Source: Salticus scenicus
Lineage: Eukaryota > Arthropoda > Arachnida > Araneae > Salticidae
Assembly: GCA_963930645.1 (NCBI GenBank)
Contig: OZ005648.1
Span: 195,459,304-195,523,303 of the forward strand
Direction: 5' to 3'
Length of the DNA: 64,000 nucleotides
Shown: in pieces, positions 21,702 to 35,433 of the stretch
Numbering within the stretch: the first letter of the stretch is position 1
How the letters are laid out: the number at the start of each line of letters is the position of its first letter
Position numbers and translations under genes: made by a program
The notes under the pieces: generated by a model
What the model was told of the DNA's origin: nothing
The model's database searches: none
The model's input: the letters and a program-made list of their open reading frames with translations, nothing else

Positions 21702-23595
21702 TAATAATAATAAAAACACGAAAAATGACGGCAACACTACTCACGGCACATTTAGGTTATTTTTCGGTAAATTTAATTATAATTATAATTATTGTTAATA
21801 ACAATATCATTTCTCCATATATACTTCTTCTTTACGTAGTTTGTTTCTTTCGCATTTGTGATGGACAAACAATATATTTCTTTAAAAAAATCAACCTCTA
21901 ATTTAAATTTAGTTTATAATTTAAGCTAAATTTTTCTGGCACATTTTTCGGTAAACATCACCCGATATTTCAAGAAAAATTGATCATGTAAATAATACGC
22001 TTACTTTAACACAAAGTTAAATTTAGTTTAATTTTATTGAAAATAAACGTATCGTCTATTCACATTCAAGAGAAAGCTTGCATTTTTACTTAAAAATAGG
22101 AATATTTTAATTAAATTTTAAATAAAACTTTTGAATCCATCTTGTAAACGAAAAAGTAATGAAGAAAATGTAAATGTTCTATTAAACAATGCCATTTTTT
22201 TTTTTTTTTTTTTTTTTACTGTAAGGTAAAGGTAGGAGAGATGTTGCGATAGAGGCGATTGCGCAAATAGATATTGGGAGGGAAAGTGTTGAGTGAGCAC
22301 GCTGCGATTCCAGGCAGTTGAACAGCACCAATAGTGGAGTTTGTACTTTAATGTACAAATTGGTTGTTTCAAACAATTGTGTAAATTTAAGCGTGGTTAT
22401 TTTGTCAAAAATAAATGCTTGAATTTTCCCAAATCTTTCTAAGAATTTCTATAGGATATAAGTAGAACAAAATATTCTACAATTTATCGATTTCTCATAA
22501 GCTACTAACGTGGAATAACTGTACGAATGACGCCAGTTCTCTCTAAATGTTAATAGTTATTAAATAAAAGGCTGCGTAATCTCTTCTCCCGAAATGGAAG
22601 AGATTGTGCATTTGCTAATTAGTCGAGATTGTGCATTGTCTCCAACATATTCTACACTAGGAGGGCTTGCGCAGCTCATTCATAATAACAACAGAATGAG
22701 AATTCTGGAATTGTACCAGGAGATTGAGCTGACTTAAATATGTTAATTGTGGTTGGTGGTTGCTTGAAATCAGGACCATTTACTACATTAAGTGCAGCGA
22801 TTGGGGATACCGACAGATTAGGTTAGTAAACAAGAAAACATTGAAACTGAAAAGGAAATGTAATAATTTTAGATAAAACGCGTTGTCTAGTAACTTAATG
22901 TTATTTTGTAATCTAATCTTTTTTTTTTTTTTTTAACAAACTACTTTAATTTTTTTAAACCGTCTTTCACGTTTCATAATTTTTAATTTTTCGTTTGGTG
23001 TGTCCACTCTTAATTTAGTAGCATTTGTTTATAAAAACTTTACAGCAATTTCATTTAAGTTTAATTTTTTTTAATAAATATTAATGAATATTATTAATAA
23101 TAATATCAATCTCTCGTATCCATGTACGTAATTGCAACAACCCTGGAAAATTGCACAAAAAAGCTTGGTTTTATTAGAAATGATTCATTAAACAGCAGTT
23201 TAAAAACAAAATAGCAATGGAAATGCATAAAAAATTATAATTAAAAATTATTCAGTAATAGTTAAAAGAGCACTTATATTCATATTTTTTAAAAATATAT
23301 TCTGTTGAATTTTGCTCAGACTCCTTACGCCTTTTTATCTAAAATAAATAATCTAAGTTATTTTTTGCTTACTAAATTTCATTTAAGTGAATATACCCAT
23401 AATTTTAGACCTTGCGTGGAGCTTTTAGAACATAAAAAAGAATATAATTTTCTTTTAGTACATTGATTAAAAAAATATATTAGAAATACTTTAAATTTAT
23501 AAGATATTAGAATTCTGTTTTGTATTTATTTAAATGTTTATTATTTATCGATAAAAAAAAAATCGATATTTTCTTTTTTGTACTTTTTTTAATTG

Positions 23596-23632
<37 letters not shown>

Positions 23633-24151
23633 CGAATACACATTGAAAAAAATGGCTGGGGTGGTAGTGGTGGGGGGGCTTTGACAAACTACCGAAAATC
23701 TAATCAATGAATACACAAAGTTGGCAGTTGTACAGAAAAGTTGAATATAAAATTTTTATGACCAAAAATAAACAATGCTAAAATCGTTTTTTTTTTTTTT
23801 TTTTTTTTTTTCTTTTTTTCCTGACAATGTCAGGAAAATAAAAATTAATAATATAAAAATATAACAATACAGATTCTAGAAGAAAGTTTTAAAAGGTGAG
23901 AGTGAGTATATTGAATCTATATTTTAAAAATAATTTTTATAATGACTTATAAATATAATTTAAAACACTCCTGCCAATTTGTCTTTTTCTTTATAAACGT
24001 ATTAAGCATAATATTATGTTAAGAATAATTATATTTATGAAAAATACTTTTTTAATGTTATAGCAAATAATTAAATACCTTTTGAAAGTTTTAAGTTAAT
24101 TTTAATTTGCAAAACTGTTATGATACTAAATATCATATAATGTCTTTTGTC

Positions 24152-24190
<39 letters not shown>

Positions 24191-24527
24191 TTTCAATGAA
24201 AATTTATTTTATACACATGCACACGTAAATACATACATCCCAGATACACGGACATAGTATATATATATTATCAGTGCAAACATTTGAAATTTAAAGATGA
24301 TTTAATTTCAGTATTCAAACAATTATTCTGATCAAAAACGAAAACCGTCCAAATTAAACCAAAAAAGAAATAAAGTAAAATCTAAATGAATTATAGCAAA
24401 TTGGAATATATATATTTGATAGAAGTATTTCATTCTGAAATATTTAAGCATAAACACGAATAACTCAGTTTTATTATTATTATTATTATTATTATTAAAT
24501 ACAGAGAAGATAATCTCAGAGCTCTTT
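21702..24527. other. A/T-rich interval without a recognised gene
   Basis: Contains a T-run (22195-22217), an A-run of 29 (23599-23627), a G-rich GGGGTGGTAGTGGTGGGGGG stretch near 23657, a T-run (23788-23811) and (TA)n at 24159-24186. A less A/T-rich patch at 22220-22400 and another at 22560-22830 show no motif I know. Confidence 0.55.
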
Positions 24528-24531
24528 TTAA

Positions 24532-24747
24532 CCCTTTAAGCGTTAAGCCCATCTTTTTCTGTCATGCATAGTCAAAATAAAAGGCTGGTGTGGCTAAATT
24601 TTGAAATATATGCTGCTTTTTTCGAGAAAATATGATTAATAAATATGTGTGCTATATAATATTAAATTCTCATATTTGTACTATGCATAATATTAATTTT
24701 ATGAATCATTAAACAGATATACCGAAAAACGGCTAACGCTGAAAGGG
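24532..24747. mobile_element. piggyBac-like MITE 2 (216 bp, TTAA flanks)
   Basis: TTAA lies on both sides (24528-24531 and 24748-24751). The ends are inverted repeats: CCCTTTAAGCGTTAAGCC at the left and GGCTAACGCTGAAAGGG at the right, with a few mismatches. CCCTTT ends with TTAA targets are typical of piggyBac-type elements. No coding capacity. Confidence 0.75.
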
Positions 24748-24751
24748 TTAA

Positions 24752-25528
24752 AAAACCAAGTTTAAATTTATTTACAATTATTAAGAGATTGGTACTTAAT
24801 GTTACACGATTAAAATTCAATTTATGTTAAATGAGAAATTGTTTCTTTTATTATTCATTAGTAAAAGCATAATAATACTCTTTTTAAAAAATTTATTTAA
24901 AAAAAAAAAACAATTTTAAACATTTATAAAATTGATACTTGTGTAAATTTGGGATTTTATTGTACAAGACCAAAAATATAATAGAATAAATATAATAAAA
25001 TAATTGAAATATTAATTATTCGGGAAATAAGCTGTTTTAAATGCATCTTTTTTTAATTAAATACAGTATTATTAAGAATATTCTTGCCAAAAATCTTTCT
25101 TAAAATTTTTTGACAGTGGAAGAAACTTTTCTTTCTAAGCCGCACGTGAAATGACTCTAACTGTCAGTAAAGCGATCTATTTTTCAGGATATTTCAAAAA
25201 AGTAACTTTAATCTTTATTGCTCTTCAGAACAATAGTATATTTTTTTTTAAGACGAAATAAAACAACGTAATTTTTTTTTTTTTTAATATTATGTTACAC
25301 AATAGGTAGAAAGTTATATAATAACAAGCTTAGAAAATTTTTATACATCATCATAAATGAGGAAAAAAAGTAATAATATTTTTACTAGTGCATAAAGTCT
25401 GGTCTGAAATAAGAAGAAATTTTTATGAAAGGTATTAATAAGAAATAACAAAAGATTGTCATGTATCTTGTAATTTAACACAAAAGAAAAAATAGTAATT
25501 GTATATTGATATTTATATTTATAATAAA

Positions 25529-25570
<42 letters not shown>
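24752..25570. other. A/T-rich interval with (AT)n tract
   Basis: No gene is recognised. An (AT)n tract (25534-25570) ends exactly where the next MITE begins. Confidence 0.6.
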
Positions 25571-25572
<2 letters not shown>

Positions 25573-25843
25573 GCTGGTAAAAATGGTTTCTTAAAATGAG
25601 CTAAGTTGTCTCAAATGAGCCCCGAAACAATATATACTTAAATTTGAGAAACCATGTACTCATTTTTGAGTATATTCACATACTCAAAAATAGGTTTGAC
25701 CAATAAGAATCCAAATATCCCCATGTTTCACATGTCAGTTTACTCAAAAAAACGTACACGGGTTTTAAAATTTAAGTATATGTTGTTTCGGAGCTATTTT
25801 GAGGCAATTTATCTCATTTTTAAGAAACTATTTTTAACAGTGC
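25571..25843. mobile_element. MITE family B, copy 1
   Basis: A nearly complete foldback of about 272 bp. Arms of about 105 bp share TGGTTTCTTAAAAATGAGCT-like ends, CTCCGAAACAAT and TACTCATTTTTGAGTATATT in inverted orientation around a spacer with GACCAATAAGAATCCAAATA. It is inserted between (AT)n tracts. Copy 2 at 29405-29680 has the same orientation and better preserved ends. Confidence 0.85.
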
Positions 25844-25918
25844 ATATATATATATATATAATATTATATTATAAATATAATATATTATACTATAAATATA
25901 ATTATATAAACTATTATA

Positions 25919-25957
<39 letters not shown>

Positions 25958-26169
25958 CAATTTTTATTTGCCCCTTCCGAGATATTTATAAATAATATAA
26001 TTTTTGTTAACATACGCATTTTAATTTAAAATTCTTTCATCGGCATTCTATGAGTCGAAATTTCTTTAAACGAGAAATTTCTATTTTTAACAAGACGGGA
26101 GATTTTATTTTATTTTATTGCTACATTTTCTTTTAAACAAATGCCATTTTAAATAAACAAGTTTATATA
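25844..26169. other. (AT)-rich tracts
   Basis: Mixed TA and TATAA repeats around 25844-25955, then unremarkable A/T-rich DNA. Confidence 0.7.
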
Positions 26170-26665
26170 TATATATTACCATCAATCTAATAAAATGGTA
26201 ATTATTTATGATAACCGGCGATTATTAATAATAACGAAATAAGCCGGTTAATGTGAATAATTTATAAGATTTTATCTCAGTGACTAGTTATTATTAATAA
26301 TTGCCAGTGAAGTTTAGTTAAAATGAATAATTTTTGAGAATTTATCACATTGACCTGTTGTTATAAACAATTACCAAAAACGTTTCTTCAGTGTAATAGT
26401 TTTCAACGCGATTAAGTACAAATTTACATTAATGTATGACTAACTGATCACGTTAAACAAACTTACCTAATAAAAATTAGTAATAACTGGTTAATGCTAT
26501 TATTGTTCATTATTTAATCACAGTTAACGAACTCCTTTGTTAGTCATTAGTAACAACCGATTAAAATGGTAATGTCCGTTAATTAATCGTATTCAAAAGA
26601 GGCAGTTATCATTAACAATCTTCAGCTGTTATCAATAATAACTGTATTTATTATTTTGACAGTAA
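26170..26665. mobile_element. Possible palindromic MITE with ~70-bp internal repeats
   Basis: The stretch is full of TTATTATTAATAA/GTTAATGTGAATAATTT-type words in both orientations. Two ~70-bp units (26215 and 26287) align, with a poorer third. The left part and the reverse complement of the right part share a TTATTGATAAC-like end. The ends are imperfect and no target duplication was identified. Confidence 0.4.
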
Positions 26666-28216
26666 CATATATGTAAAAAAATTGGTCATTTTTATAAATT
26701 TGCAATGGGAGGTTTCAATGGATAATCACTTTCACAAACATATTTCCTTTTCATGAACTAAAATGCGTTTTTCCACAAATAAATCATGCTTGTTCCACTG
26801 AAAAAAGCTTTCAAATTTTCAAATAAAAGGTAATAAAAAACAAATTTTTGAGCTATATAAACATGCAATGTTTGCAACCCACATTGTTTTGGGTTATATA
26901 AGTGCACAAGAAATAGGCGAAAATATACTCTACTAAATATGGAACCCCGGTTACGCAAATTCTTATAGATTCAATAAACATAATCGTGTGTCGTGCTTTA
27001 CTCATAAGTAAGGAACTTTCATTTTCATAAGATAAGTGGGATACTATTGATAATTTTTGAAATCTGTTTAAATTATCGTTCAACATATTTCAATTTTTTA
27101 AAATCATATTCTGAAATCATTTTCTTTGTTTTCGATATCTGTTAATCCTCTACCACATGGCACAGACAATTTGTTACAAACTTGATGTTTCAACCTTGCA
27201 AACGAAGGTCAAGCAATCAAGTTTAATCTTGTCCAACTTACATTAAACTTGATAATTCAAAAAGCAATCTATGAGTATCAAGCAAGCACTATGCTTTTTT
27301 CAGCGTATATGAATCAAACACTTGTAAAAATTGCACGCAATTCGTAAGAATTGTTTCAGATCGAAATAAAACTGTGACCCTTCAGGCAAACAAAGTAGGC
27401 ATGATGCAAGCAAATAAAGTGACAACTTACCACTATTTACTTAGTACAAGAACTCCAAAGAAGCAACAGAAATTAGTAAAAAGGCACCAAAGGACTGGTA
27501 ATGTAAAGTTATAAAGAAATTTTTTTGTATAAACACAATAAATTCAAAAAAAAAAAAAAAACCTAGCAACAATTTTTTACTTAGTTTGCTACAACCACAT
27601 GGCTACTTTTTTCGCCTGTCGAATAAGGCTCCTATGTATATATACGAGCTGGCGCATCAGACATTTTGTTGCCTTATGGTTGCCACATGTACTCTGCACG
27701 TTTCTCTGATAAACAAACGACATTTTTTTTAATCGTCTTACGTTACTTTAGAGTAACTTCTTTTATTATATTTCATAATTTTAGCTAAGTAAACTATGAT
27801 ATGGGAGTTTGTTTAGCGATAAACTTCTATAATCATTCAAGAAGAGAATATAAAGCTTTCACAGACCTTCTATTACTGTGTATTTGAGTTTTGGCGATAT
27901 TTTGTAAAAGAAACAGAAACCGCCCTAACACTTCATCTTACCCCAGTACATTCATACGATATCCTCAGAATAGAAGGACACCCTGAGAATGTACTGTGAA
28001 AAAAAATGTGTTTTTCGAAATATTATTGTTGCTTATTGCTTATATCTTCATCGGATTAGCTTCAGATCAAGATTTCTTAAAATCGTTAGTGAAGCGATAA
28101 GGACGCCAAGCGGGAATGCTGTCCTTTTCGATGCGCCGGCCCATATATTTTATTTAAGGGGCTCTAATGTTGAATGGTCGTGGCTTTAATTCTAAACACA
28201 AAAAAAAAGTATTACG

Positions 28217-28257
<41 letters not shown>

Positions 28258-29336
28258 GTTGTGTTAAAATATTTTTTTTTATTATAACTATTTAACAGCA
28301 GTCCTCCGGTGAAAGTTTTAATAATACTAGATTTTTCTGTTTTTTAGAAATCGGAATTAATTTTCATTTACTCTCAAAGTATACGAATGTCAACAGCAAA
28401 AAAGAAAATTAAAATGTAAAACATAACTGTCGTCAATAACTTTTGAAAAATTTCCAAATAATTTTCAAAGTCAAAATTTATTAGAGTTCAAGATTAGATT
28501 AAAGAATTTATTGTATTATATGAATTATAAAGTAGTTTTCTTAAATATATATTTTGTTCGATAAATGCATTATTTAAAAAATACAAATAAACAAATTGCA
28601 ATACATTTAGTTTGTTAAAAATAAAGCAATTGTACAAATAAAACATTTATTGACAAACTATCGTTGAAAAAAATATTATTATTAGTTTTTTTTTCTTTAA
28701 ATTTTATATAGCTACTATAATAATAATTAAAAAATATAGCTTAGGAATAAACGAGTCTATTGTTATTAATAAATTTTAAAAGCAACAGTAAATCGAATAA
28801 AATGCAATTAAAGTGGTTCGCTTAATTTATTACATTTTCTTTTATTTGTTTAAATTTATCATTATAATCCCATTGCAGCAAAAACAATTTTAAAAATAAA
28901 CGTTAACTAGACTTTTTTCTCTTTCTGTTTTCTTAATGATTTTCGTCATTGAGATGACTATAGAATGTTTAAATAAAATAGTACAGACTTTAAATATTAT
29001 CAGTTTTAATTGCTTACTTTTATAATCTTTCTTTTCTTATGAATAAAGTTTTTACGCACTTCGTTCTAATTTTTTTTAATTACAATATATTTGAGTTAAT
29101 GATTTTTTTTTCTTTTTTCTTTTTCTCCCAGTAAATAAACTTATTGAAATATATAAATACTTTTCTAAGAAAAAAAGACATATATTCAATTTATAATATT
29201 AAAAAAATAATAAGAAGAAGAAGAAATAAATTCGCGATTAAATTATTTAAATATTCCAGAATAAAAATATTTTAATCTATTAATGGTGTTAAAAATTGAT
29301 TTTTTTCTTTTTAAAAACCATTATAAAATTTCAAGA

Positions 29337-29369
<33 letters not shown>

Positions 29370-29404
29370 TTTTGATATGTGAAAATATACTACTAATAGC
29401 TTTT
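26666..29404. other. Interval without a recognised gene
   Basis: Contains a T-run (28221-28253) and (ATT)n at 29338-29369. A coding-like stretch at 27358-27514 (plus strand), preceded by TTGTTTCAG, reads through LQANKVGMMQANK, but I recognise no protein. A slightly G+C-richer patch lies at 28040-28190. Confidence 0.5.
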
Positions 29405-29680
29405 CGCACTGATAAAATTGGTTTCTTAAAAATGAGCTAAATTGTCTCAAAATAGCTCCGAAACAATTTATACTTAAATTTGAGAAACCATGTACTCATT
29501 TTTGAGTATATTGGTATGCTCAAAAATGGGGTTGACCAATAAGAATCCAAATATCACAAAGTTTCACATGTCAATATACTCAAAAATGAGTACATGGGTT
29601 TTCAAAATTAAGTATATATTGTTTCGGAGCTATTTTGAGACAATTTAGCTCATTTTTAAGAAACCATTTTTGACAGTGCG
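29405..29680. mobile_element. MITE family B, copy 2
   Basis: A 276-bp foldback with inverted arms of about 107 bp (29405-29511 and about 29574-29680) that differ at few positions. The ends read CGCACTG and CAGTGCG. The spacer matches copy 1 at 25571-25843. No coding capacity. The CACTG ends recall family A, but the arm sequences are different. Confidence 0.9.
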
Positions 29681-30281
29681 AATAAATTTATGTTCAAACC
29701 AACATGCTTTTAATAAAAAAAGTTTATTATAAAAACTTAAAAAAAAAATATTTTTGCAGAAATAGATAATTTTTATGTGAATGAAATTATCAAGCACTTT
29801 AAATATTTTAAAATTAATTACTGTAACTTTTTTCTGAGCATTCCTTCTTTATTCAGTTCTCTAATTATATTAAGCTTTATTTACTATAAAGACAGCATAT
29901 TAAAAATAAATTTTAGAGATTTAATTTAAAATATTGAATATAATAGTAACATTACTCGTGACGCGGCTCTTGAATGCAAATATTTTTTACACGAATTATT
30001 ATATTTAGATAAAATGTATTTTATAAATACTCAAATTATTTTATATTTAAGTAGTTATTACTTTAGTCCGCACTCAAAATATATGAGAAACTTTTAACGT
30101 CTGAATTCTAATACTTTCATATGTTTTGAAAATTTCAGTACACGTTGATTATCGTCCGAATTTACATGTTTGTGTATGTTAAAAAATTTTTTGCCCTATA
30201 ACTGAAAATGCAAAATACAAAATTTAAAGATATGTTACGAGAATCTTTACATAAATTGACCTTTATTTAAAATTTACCCAT
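29681..30281. other. A/T-rich interval without a recognised feature
   Basis: Nothing recognised apart from short A-runs. Confidence 0.6.
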
Positions 30282-30663
30282 ACAGCCACTGACATCCATT
30301 AGACATCTGAATTACATCTCATGATTCATAAAAGGTGCAAAAATATCTAAAGAATGTCCATTAAAAGTCCTGGATATCCAGAACTAATTACAGATATGTA
30401 TTAGATGTTTAAATATAGACAAAATTTAGACGTGATTTTTCGATATCTAATAGATGTAACATGGTAGATCAAAACAATATTTAGACATTTTCAATATCTA
30501 TTAGATCTAACAAGTCCAATTATTGGATATGTAACAGACATCTAATGAGTGTAAAAAAGAATGACATTTGTCCTGCTAATAGGCATCTGTAGGATATTTA
30601 TAGAAGTTTAATGGATTTTTTTAAATGTATGTTTATAAATGTCTTATGGATGTAAGTGGCTGT
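30282..30663. mobile_element. MITE family E (382 bp)
   Basis: The ends are inverted repeats matching at 23 of 25 positions, starting ACAGCCACTGACATCCATT and ending GGATGTAAGTGGCTGT. The interior repeats words like TCTAATAGATGT and TGTCCATTA in both orientations (30360-30600), as if built from short repeated units. Target duplication is not certain (TA-like bases on both sides). No coding capacity. Confidence 0.75.
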
Positions 30664-32693
30664 GTATTTACGTTTATGTTAGATATATTCAAACAACCAT
30701 GTTACAGTTTTCACAGCTTCAATGATTTAAATATATGGCCCTCTTGTAAAAACATACACCTTAAAATGTATATGTAAAGGAATTATTTACAAAAAGTAAT
30801 CCATCTGATTTTTTCTCGTTTGATATATATTAGGAGTATTATGCTACGTTTTTTACATTAATATATAAATCGTTCTCATATTCTATTTAAAAAATGAAGA
30901 TCGATTTTAGAATTACAATGAAAATAATAACTCGTATTTAAGTAAATTAGCATAATACAAAAGAATATATTGCGATGACTACATCATAATAGATTATTAC
31001 ACAAAATACCTCTCATTTTGCATATAAAAATGCCTTAGTAAATAGTTATATGAACTATGTACCAAAATCCAAATATTATTCAAAGTCATAGTACGCTTTC
31101 AAAACTCTGAATGAGTAAACTGTACTAACTAAAAGCAATTTTTGATCATATTCTGTATTAAATTATTAAAGTATCTGATGTTAAATTTTAATATGTTTAG
31201 TTATTTTTTTTTTTTTTAAAGGCAAATTATTTTATTTTTTGATGCATCCCTTTACATAACAAGTATGATACGGTCACAGTATTTAAATTTAATGTGGAGT
31301 ATATGTTCAATATATTCAATGTATAATAAGTTAAAATTATATGCCAATTTTAGAGTATTTCGAATCTTTTTGGAAGAATGATAATTTGTTCTATTTTTTA
31401 TGTATATTAAAATATTGCATGAGATACATTGAACAAAGTTACAATTTAAAATGCTCCGATTTTCAAAAGTAAAATATGTTTGCAGTTATATTACAATTTT
31501 AGAGAATCTGCTTAAAAACCGAAGAAAATACAGCATACAAGTAAAACAGTTTTAAGAAAAAACGAATCAAAACACAGATAAAATAGCTTTTATTAATCAT
31601 AGAAATGTTTCACTAAAAAAAAAAAAGAAGTAATTACTATTTAATCCAACGATTGTTAACCTAAGACTGATACGTATACTTCACAATTATTTCTTCAGAG
31701 TTTCAATGAAGGTACATACTGAATCGGATTGGAACTTCCAGAAGAGTAATTTTTTTTAATTCTAAAAATGCGATTTGAGATACTATTTGATTATATGACT
31801 CATTTATGATCTGTAGTATTAGAAAATTCCCATTCCTTAAATAAGCTGAAGAAATTTATCGACAAAGTCCTCTGAATAAAAAGGCAAGTTGTTATTCATG
31901 AACTTAGAACCAGTATCTACAAAACCTCGAAAAAATAGGCGAAAAATATACATGAAGATTTCGTATCTGAATCTTAGAGTTTTAACTGATCCTACTTTTA
32001 AGAAATGGATTTGTACGGGATTTTCCATTTTATTGTTTTTTGAGACCATGACACTATAAAACAGGAAATAATGTATTTTTAGATTTTCTTTTTCAGTTTA
32101 AACATGATCTCTTTAAATTGTGTATGACGAATTACATTTTGAAATAAAAAAATTGTTCATCGTGAAAAATAGCTCGTAGTTTTATAACATATTCAAATTT
32201 AATGGAAACAAGATTAATTTTATAAAATCCTGAATTCAAAGTTATATACAGGCAGAAATCTTTCTTTTATATATGTTTTATATAGGATCTATCATGTTGA
32301 AAAGACTTTTCTAATTAAAAAGCATTTTTAAATGTGTCAAAAATGTGTATAAATATTTCTTAATTAAAATATTAATAATAATAATGTTTATAATCGTTCT
32401 ATTTTAAGGTCCGTTAAGAACAGCAATGCATGTTTTAATATTTAATCTGAAAAACATTTTTTTAGTAAATCATGTTTTATTTTTTTCAATAAACACTGTA
32501 AAAATGTCAGGTTAAATCCCATGTCATGATTTTAAGTCCAGTATATATATATTTAAAGTATTCACGTATACATTACCATCTAAGTGATAGTTCCGAAGCT
32601 TTTATCAAAAACGGGACCAAATCTATTTCCAACAAAAATAATGTTTTTTTAAACTTTAACCTTTTTTATGCCTGCATGATATATTGAAGACAC

Positions 32694-32729
<36 letters not shown>

Positions 32730-34262
32730 AGGAAACTATCTTTTCTTTACCTCTAAGTAATTTTTATTCCCTGAGACAAATTTAGTTCTTGATTTTGTAT
32801 AGTCAAACTGCATTGTATTACATGAGTGACACAAAGAAACAAAATGAAATATGTATATGTTTTTTTAGCCTATCTCTTTTAAATTCATAGTCTACTTGTT
32901 TTCTTCGGTAATCTCTTTATCAAATGTAACAAATCGTAAAAGAAAATCTTACAATAAATTTTCTTTTGCTGATAATTAAAAAGATAAAATAGAATTAATA
33001 TTGCCCAAAACGTATGTATGTTGATATTAATGTATATTTTTGATGTTTGGAAAGAAAAATTAAAAAGACCCTAAATTAAGCACACTAATTAGATTGAGAA
33101 GCATAGTAAAAAATACATATTTTTAAACTTATTCTTTATGTAAATCTTAATTTTACAAAATGAATTGTCATTTCTTATTTAACTTAAAAGACAGATATTT
33201 CCACACATCTCGATAGAATGTAAAACAAATAATCTATTATGTAGAAACATATTTTTTTTTTCCCCATGAAAATATTTCATATAAAATATTTCAGATTTTT
33301 CTCATGTAAAGAAAAAGTTGTGAATTCTATTTTTCTAATAAGGCAAATTAATAAGGTAGATCGTGAAAACCTTTCGATGTACGTCTTCTATGTTATTTTG
33401 TTTTTTAGTTAAATAATGAGATTATATCGAAATCGGTCGATAAAGAACGTCATATTACCAAATGGGGAGCTTACTATATAATTTTTTTTTTATACGATAT
33501 TAAATGGAATTAAAAGCTTTGTCTACTTATTCAAAGTTAAACTTTTGATTTGTCCTAATATTTTACCTTTGATAACATTTTCAGAACATAATACATCACA
33601 TGTTTCATATTCCACCGTATATTAAATTATATATAGTGAAAAGTTGCTTCCATTCAAATATTTACTCTTACGACATTTTGTTTTACTTATTCCCCCAAGT
33701 CTTACTGAACTTGTCATATAAGTATTCATGAAATAAATTCTTTCATCTATAAATTCTCTCTTTGAGTTCTTTTACATTTTTTTCTGTTTCATCTCAAGAT
33801 CTGTCTTTTTATTTATCGATTGGTAGTAGATAACACTACTATTTTCATCGCATTCATTGTATGTTCTTTATTTCTCTTTACACTATTAACACTTCCTATT
33901 GAGACATTTTTCTTTTAAATTTTTGCAAGTTATATTTTTTTAATACTTCATCAATATATCTCTCATCAGTAATTCGTAAAAACGTTCAACATTTTTGCCA
34001 CAAGTGACAGATTTTCTAGTACTTTACAAAGGCATATGTCCTTATTTCAGCAATCTGGAAAAAATTCCAGAATATACTTAGTTTACAGAAGCATAGTAAA
34101 AATTATATATTTTTAAACTGATAAATAATAATAATTGCATTATAAACGCTTAAATATTTTAATACTGGATATTAAAATATTTCTATTCATTTCTATTTTC
34201 AGCAAGTATGGATATTAAACACCTAGGTAAAAAAATCGAATATAAATTAAAAGTAACCTTGT

Positions 34263-34302
<40 letters not shown>

Positions 34303-35397
34303 TTTACAAATGATCACTGTTTTCATCCGTCATAATTTTACACAAAGAAGCTTTAATGCAAACCTAAACATAAAATTGCATAACAAAATATACACACTTG
34401 AATATTTTTACGCATAATCATCAATAATATTCTCATATTGCTGTAGGGTGAAATAAATTTCAAGAAACCTAAAACAAATTGCTGTCTGACCAATTAGGAA
34501 GGTTTTTTATAAACTGCTACTAGTACTCTTTTCTTCGGAAGTCACGTCCTCATAGCGTTGATTTCCAACGCAAATATTGCGTGAAAATGTAATGGGGCAA
34601 GAATAATGTATTGTGGAACAAGAATAATATCCGGATTATCCAATTTCTTCCAAGGAAGGAATGTGTTCTTTCGTGATCCTTGGTTGTGAGGATTTGCTAT
34701 ATTGTCCAAAAACAAAACCCTTTACATACCAAACCTAGTCTCTTGCGCCAATTGATGGACTTCCTTTTGGAGAAAGTATGACAATAACGTAATTCTATGA
34801 ATTCTATCGGAGAAATGGAGAATGAATAAAATTGACCCTTTTCTAGTCCAAGAACACTTGTAAGTATAACTCCCTTGCAGACCACGACAATTTATATTCT
34901 TTGTTGCGATTGCATTGGGATGCTTCCACGTCACTGAAGCAAATTTGGTTTACTTTCTGACAATGGAAGAGTTCAGCAACTTCCTTTTAACTCAAGGCAC
35001 CGAGTTTAATTGGGATGGTTCGTAAAACAGATTTTGCGGTACGACAAATCTATCAATGTCGATAGTGCCTATATGGCTTAAAGGTCAATTGTTCTTAATA
35101 AATTTCTATAAAAGGCAAAATATTTTACTTTTTTTTACAAATTACATAAGTATTATTATTTCTTTAGGAAAAAAAAAATAATACATTAAATTCAAGATTA
35201 AACTGAATTGTTAGAAACTAAGCAAATAATTTGTTAGTAAAGACTCTAAAGTAAAACATTTCTAATTTTTCTTCGATTATTATTATTATTTATAGTTTTC
35301 TTTCAAAATTTTTATCCGAATAATACTTTTAATTATCTCTCGGCACTATTTTATTACACACTATATTGAATACTTGCAGCACATTTGAAATCTTTCG

Positions 35398-35433
<36 letters not shown>

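Noticed and set aside
27989..28189. 66-codon open frame in a slightly G+C-richer patch
   Set aside because: No recognisable motif, no splice or start context that stands out; may be chance.
34697..34934. pogo/Tigger transposase gene
   Set aside because: Only one weak block resembles the family; kept as an open observation, not as a feature.
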